7,098 nt of DNA from Treponema sp. GTDB taxonomy: Bacteria > Spirochaetota > Spirochaetia > Treponematales > Breznakiellaceae. Under the pieces are notes generated by a model. It was not told the DNA's origin and ran no database searches. It worked only from the letters and a program-made list of their open reading frames with translations. Shown here piece after piece: positions 4,909 through 7,098 of this stretch. The position numbers were made by a program, and so were the translations under genes. The DNA is taken from the NCBI GenBank assembly GCA_009784995.1, contig WQXE01000092.1, positions 1-7,098 of the forward strand, in the 5' to 3' direction. Position 1 is the first letter of the stretch. Every line of letters starts with the position of its first letter.

Positions 4909-6327
4909 ATGAAAAACATGTTTAATAAACTATTTATAATAGCTTGCGCTTTTTTCTTTTTTCAAGGTTCATCACCCTGGGAAGGCGCTGCCGCTGTCGC
5001 GCCTGATGGAGAAATTCCTTCGGTTGGACGTTATATCGCTACAAATTCATTCCCGCCGCATTCAATTGTTGATATAAGAAATATCGAAAATAACAGAAGT
5101 ACTCACGCGATAGTTGTTAAAGGTTTGGATAATCCCGGGCTTCTCGCGCTTGTTTCTGATGAAGTCGCGCGAATAATCGGAATGCGTCCGGGATCTGTTA
5201 GCAGAGTTAGAATGATTCAACCAACCGATCCAATGGCATATATGCGATTTATGGAAACTATGAACACAGGTGTACAGGAGTTTATTCCCGAAAACGGATT
5301 AACAGAAGAACAGCTTCTTGAAGAACTTTATCGTTATGATACATACAGACCGCCTGTTATAACCCAAAATACCAATTCAACAAATACGCCTGAACGAGGT
5401 TATGTAGCTGATGAACCTGAATGGGGTGGAAACGGCAGGTTAAATATTGTTGATGTACCTGTGTTTGATGTTGATCCTGTTCAATATGATGAAAAAACAG
5501 AACCTGTAACTACAGTTATAGTTGTACCAGAACCAGAGCCCGAACCTGTTTATATAACAGAATATATAGAAGAAGCTGAAGAACTTGAAGAAGAAATTAT
5601 CGAAGTTGTTGAACTCATAGAAGAAGAGTTTGAAATTACTGATGAATATATCACAGAACATGAAGAAGAGGAACTAGAACCTGAAGAATACTTAGCGGAA
5701 CATGAAGAAGAAGAAATGGAAGCTGAAGAATATATCGCTGAACTTGAGGAAGAAGAAGAGGAAGAAGGAACTGAAATTGTAGAACTTATAGAAGAGGAAG
5801 AATTTGAAATAACTGAAATCGCGGAAAGCGAAGAAGTGGAAGAAGAATATATTGAAATCGCGGAAGAAACAGAAGAAACAATTGAAGAAGAAATCGAAGA
5901 ACAGGTAGTTGTAGTCCAGCAGCCATTAGTACCTGTAGAAGCGGAAGAAAGAGTTGTGGATGTTAATTTTGATATACCTCATTATGATTTTATTTCAGGT
6001 ATAGATTCAACAGCGGAAGAAAGCGCTTCGCCGCCTGTTTCGGTTACAACAGAACAAACTTTGTCTTTACGCACAATAACTCAACTAATAAAAGGGCAAT
6101 ATTATGTTCAATTAGCCGCGCTTAACTATGAACAAGTAGAAGTCTCTTTATCAGAAATAAACAGAAGATTTACAGATTTCTTAAAATATAATCCGGCGAT
6201 TTTTAGAGATAATGATAATTTATATAAAATTGTTATTGGACCTTTAAATCAGGGTGAAAGCGCAGCTGTTTTACAGCGATTCAGAAGTATTGGTTACAGC
6301 GACGCGTTTGTAAGACATGTTAGATAA
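4909..6327 (+). CDS. Exported envelope protein: degenerate RlpA-like barrel, Glu-rich repeat linker, C-terminal SPOR domain
   Basis: The 472 residues open with an export signal (K2, K7, hydrophobic 8-18, likely cleavage near A-A-A at 27-29). Residues about 38-104 resemble the RlpA double-psi beta-barrel: 'PPHSIVDIRNIENNRS' matches 'PFGTxVRVTNxxNGRS', and 'VARIIGMRPGSVSRVRM' matches its last helix and strand. Aligned by eye, the catalytic His becomes T45 and the Asp of NDRG becomes K71, so transglycosylase activity is unlikely. Residues 105-220 are Pro- and Tyr-containing and presumably flexible. Residues 221-331 hold about 62 Glu and a 14-residue tandem repeat. The C-terminus (about 390-472) is a SPOR domain ('GQYYVQLAALNY', 'LYKIVIGPLNQGESAAVLQRF', 'GYSDAFV'), a fold that binds denuded septal glycan strands. 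Inferred role: a septal or peptidoglycan scaffold in the periplasm or on the outer membrane. SPOR is firm, barrel likely. An annotation as RlpA would probably overstate its activity. Confidence 0.88.
   Translation: MKNMFNKLFIIACAFFFFQGSSPWEGAAAVAPDGEIPSVGRYIATNSFPPHSIVDIRNIENNRSTHAIVVKGLDNPGLLALVSDEVARIIGMRPGSVSRVRMIQPTDPMAYMRFMETMNTGVQEFIPENGLTEEQLLEELYRYDTYRPPVITQNTNSTNTPERGYVADEPEWGGNGRLNIVDVPVFDVDPVQYDEKTEPVTTVIVVPEPEPEPVYITEYIEEAEELEEEIIEVVELIEEEFEITDEYITEHEEEELEPEEYLAEHEEEEMEAEEYIAELEEEEEEEGTEIVELIEEEEFEITEIAESEEVEEEYIEIAEETEETIEEEIEEQVVVVQQPLVPVEAEERVVDVNFDIPHYDFISGIDSTAEESASPPVSVTTEQTLSLRTITQLIKGQYYVQLAALNYEQVEVSLSEINRRFTDFLKYNPAIFRDNDNLYKIVIGPLNQGESAAVLQRFRSIGYSDAFVRHVR
5569..5901 (+). 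repeat. Glu-rich low-complexity, purine-rich segment within the SPOR-protein gene
   Basis: Residues 221-331 are about 56% Glu, counted by hand (62 of 111), interspersed with Ile, Val, Leu and Tyr. The coding strand is correspondingly dominated by GAA and GAG. A motif near 'VELIEEE(E)FEIT' occurs twice, at 5605-5640 and 5776-5814, 57 residues apart. Synonymous sites differ between the copies, so the duplication looks old or held at protein level. The segment is probably an extended or helical negatively charged spacer between barrel and SPOR domain. Confidence 0.85.
5644..5769 (+). repeat. Three tandem copies of a 42-base (14-residue) unit
   Basis: The units are residues 246-259 (EYITEHEEEELEPE), 260-273 (EYLAEHEEEEMEAE) and 274-287 (EYIAELEEEEEEEG), back to back and in frame. 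The pattern is E-Y-[IL]-x-E-[HL]-EEEE-x-E-x-E. Such units can change in number by slippage or recombination without breaking the frame, so linker length may vary among strains. Confidence 0.82.
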
Positions 6328-6329
6328 GG
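6326..6329 (+). promoter_or_regulatory. Shine-Dalgarno of the mscS-like gene overlapping the upstream stop
   Basis: AAGG overlaps the TAA stop (6325-6327) of the SPOR-protein gene and lies 7 bases before the ATG at 6337. This supports co-transcription of the two genes. Confidence 0.65.
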
Positions 6330-6336
6330 TACAAGC

Positions 6337-7098
6337 ATGTTAAATAGAATATATACTTTCTGGATAAATCATAACGCTACAATTTTTGAAAACGGCGGAA
6401 AAATCTTAGGCTCAATAATAATTCTCTTAATTGGTTTATTAATTTCCAAAGGTTTAAAAAAACTTGTAAAAAAAGCAACCTATGGTAAATTGAATATGGA
6501 TCATACTATCAGTTCAATTTTAAAACATACCATTGGTTATGGTATATTTATTATATGTACAATAATGATATTGAACATATTTGGTTTTAATACATCAAGT
6601 TTATTGGCACTGCTTGGAGCTGCCGGTATCGCGGTAGGTCTCGCGTTAAAAGATACGCTTGGAAACATAGCGGCTGGCATCAGCCTTCTATTTTTAGGCA
6701 GTTACAAAATTGGCGAATTTATTGAGTTTGGATCATTTAACGGAACTGTAAAAGAAATAAACCTTTTTAACACAATTTTGGAAACACCTGATGGTATTTA
6801 TATATCCGCTCCTAATTCAAGTATTTGGGGAAGCCCTGTAAGAAACTTTTCACGTAATGGAAAAAGGCGAATGGAACTGCCGCTTCGTTTATCATACTCT
6901 GATTCTATAGAAACCGCGTTTTTAGTTTTAAATAAAATAGTCGAGGACGAACAAAGAATACTAAAAGATCCAGCTCATCAAATTATAGTACAATCGATTC
7001 AGGACAGCCATGTAAATATTATTGTTAGAGCCTGGGCTTTAAACCAGGATTTTTGGGATGTCTATTGGTTCCAAATGCGCAATATAAAACAAAAAATC
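6337..7098 (+). CDS. MscS-family small-conductance mechanosensitive channel (partial, C-terminus beyond the window)
   Basis: MscS channels open when membrane tension rises and release solutes during hypo-osmotic shock; the functional form is a heptamer in the inner membrane. The 254 visible residues run open to the right edge, against 286 in E. coli MscS, so roughly 30 residues are probably missing. Three membrane segments are visible: about 21-37, 65-83 and the pore helix 88-124 (SLLALLGAAGIAVGLAL then NIAAGISLLFL). The beta domain follows with 'FNGTVKEINLFNTILETPDG' and 'APNSSI', and then the alpha/beta domain ending 'DFWDVYWFQMRNIKQKI', which lines up with the E. coli vestibule. At the pore hinge, where E. 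coli has Gln-Gly (112-113), this protein has K105-D106, a difference that may affect gating or inactivation. The gene lies 9 bases after the SPOR-protein stop with a good Shine-Dalgarno. No large N-terminal extension is present, so it is a minimal MscS. Confidence 0.93.
   Translation, partial: MLNRIYTFWINHNATIFENGGKILGSIIILLIGLLISKGLKKLVKKATYGKLNMDHTISSILKHTIGYGIFIICTIMILNIFGFNTSSLLALLGAAGIAVGLALKDTLGNIAAGISLLFLGSYKIGEFIEFGSFNGTVKEINLFNTILETPDGIYISAPNSSIWGSPVRNFSRNGKRRMELPLRLSYSDSIETAFLVLNKIVEDEQRILKDPAHQIIVQSIQDSHVNIIVRAWALNQDFWDVYWFQMRNIKQKI

Noticed and set aside
4909..4970. Possible lipobox I-I-A-C13 in the SPOR protein
   Set aside because: RlpA proteins are often lipoproteins and the four residues fit a relaxed lipobox, but only five hydrophobic residues separate K7 from C13 and the hydrophobic run continues beyond it. 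A standard signal peptide cleaved near residue 29 fits better.
6337..7098. K105-D106 at the MscS hinge as a sign of loss of function
   Set aside because: MscS homologues vary at these positions, and the rest of the pore helix is well conserved, so it is noted only as a difference from E. coli.
1..7098. CRISPR, tRNA, rRNA, insertion sequence, phage or defence genes
   Set aside because: I looked on both strands and found no spaced repeats, cloverleaf pattern, transposase motif or terminal inverted repeats.

Overview
The window looks like chromosomal DNA from an AT-rich, double-membraned bacterium, most likely a spirochaete of the Treponema type. That assignment rests on gene style and on the pairing of a NusG-like protein with a CapD-like enzyme, the signal-peptide style and an RlpA/SPOR-like envelope protein; no rRNA or other marker gene is present, so it is an inference. 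Six protein genes cover almost the whole window, with no gene-free stretch over about 65 bases. I see no RNA gene, CRISPR array, insertion sequence or clear terminator.

The genes form two divergent blocks separated by a 64-88 base intergenic region around 4324-4411. The leftward block (4323 down to 1) reads: a NusG-family specialised antiterminator; a soluble CapD/FlaA1-type nucleotide-sugar dehydratase/epimerase, whose start overlaps the nusG stop (TAATG); the molybdopterin-binding subunit of a xanthine dehydrogenase-family hydroxylase; and its [2Fe-2S] subunit, which overlaps it by ATGA and runs off the left edge. A NusG paralogue beside a surface-polysaccharide enzyme suggests an RfaH/LoaP-like factor acting on its own long operon. 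The hydroxylase genes would supply two of the usual three subunits; an FAD subunit is expected beyond the left edge or elsewhere.

The rightward block (4409 to the right edge) reads: a small exported protein of unknown function; an exported protein with a degenerate RlpA-like double-psi beta-barrel, a very Glu-rich repeat linker and a C-terminal SPOR domain; and an MscS-type mechanosensitive channel cut by the right edge. This set points to the cell envelope: peptidoglycan or septum binding plus osmotic protection.

The most unusual signals are: (a) two Shine-Dalgarno-less genes, the nusG paralogue and the hydroxylase large subunit, that share a perfect TATAAT followed by exactly six bases and then ATG, the geometry of leaderless transcripts; (b) a hydroxylase large subunit in which several normally conserved active-site positions are replaced; (c) an RlpA-like barrel that appears to have lost both catalytic residues; (d) a 14-residue tandem repeat inside a linker that is about 56% Glu; and (e) a tandem direct repeat in the divergent promoter region.
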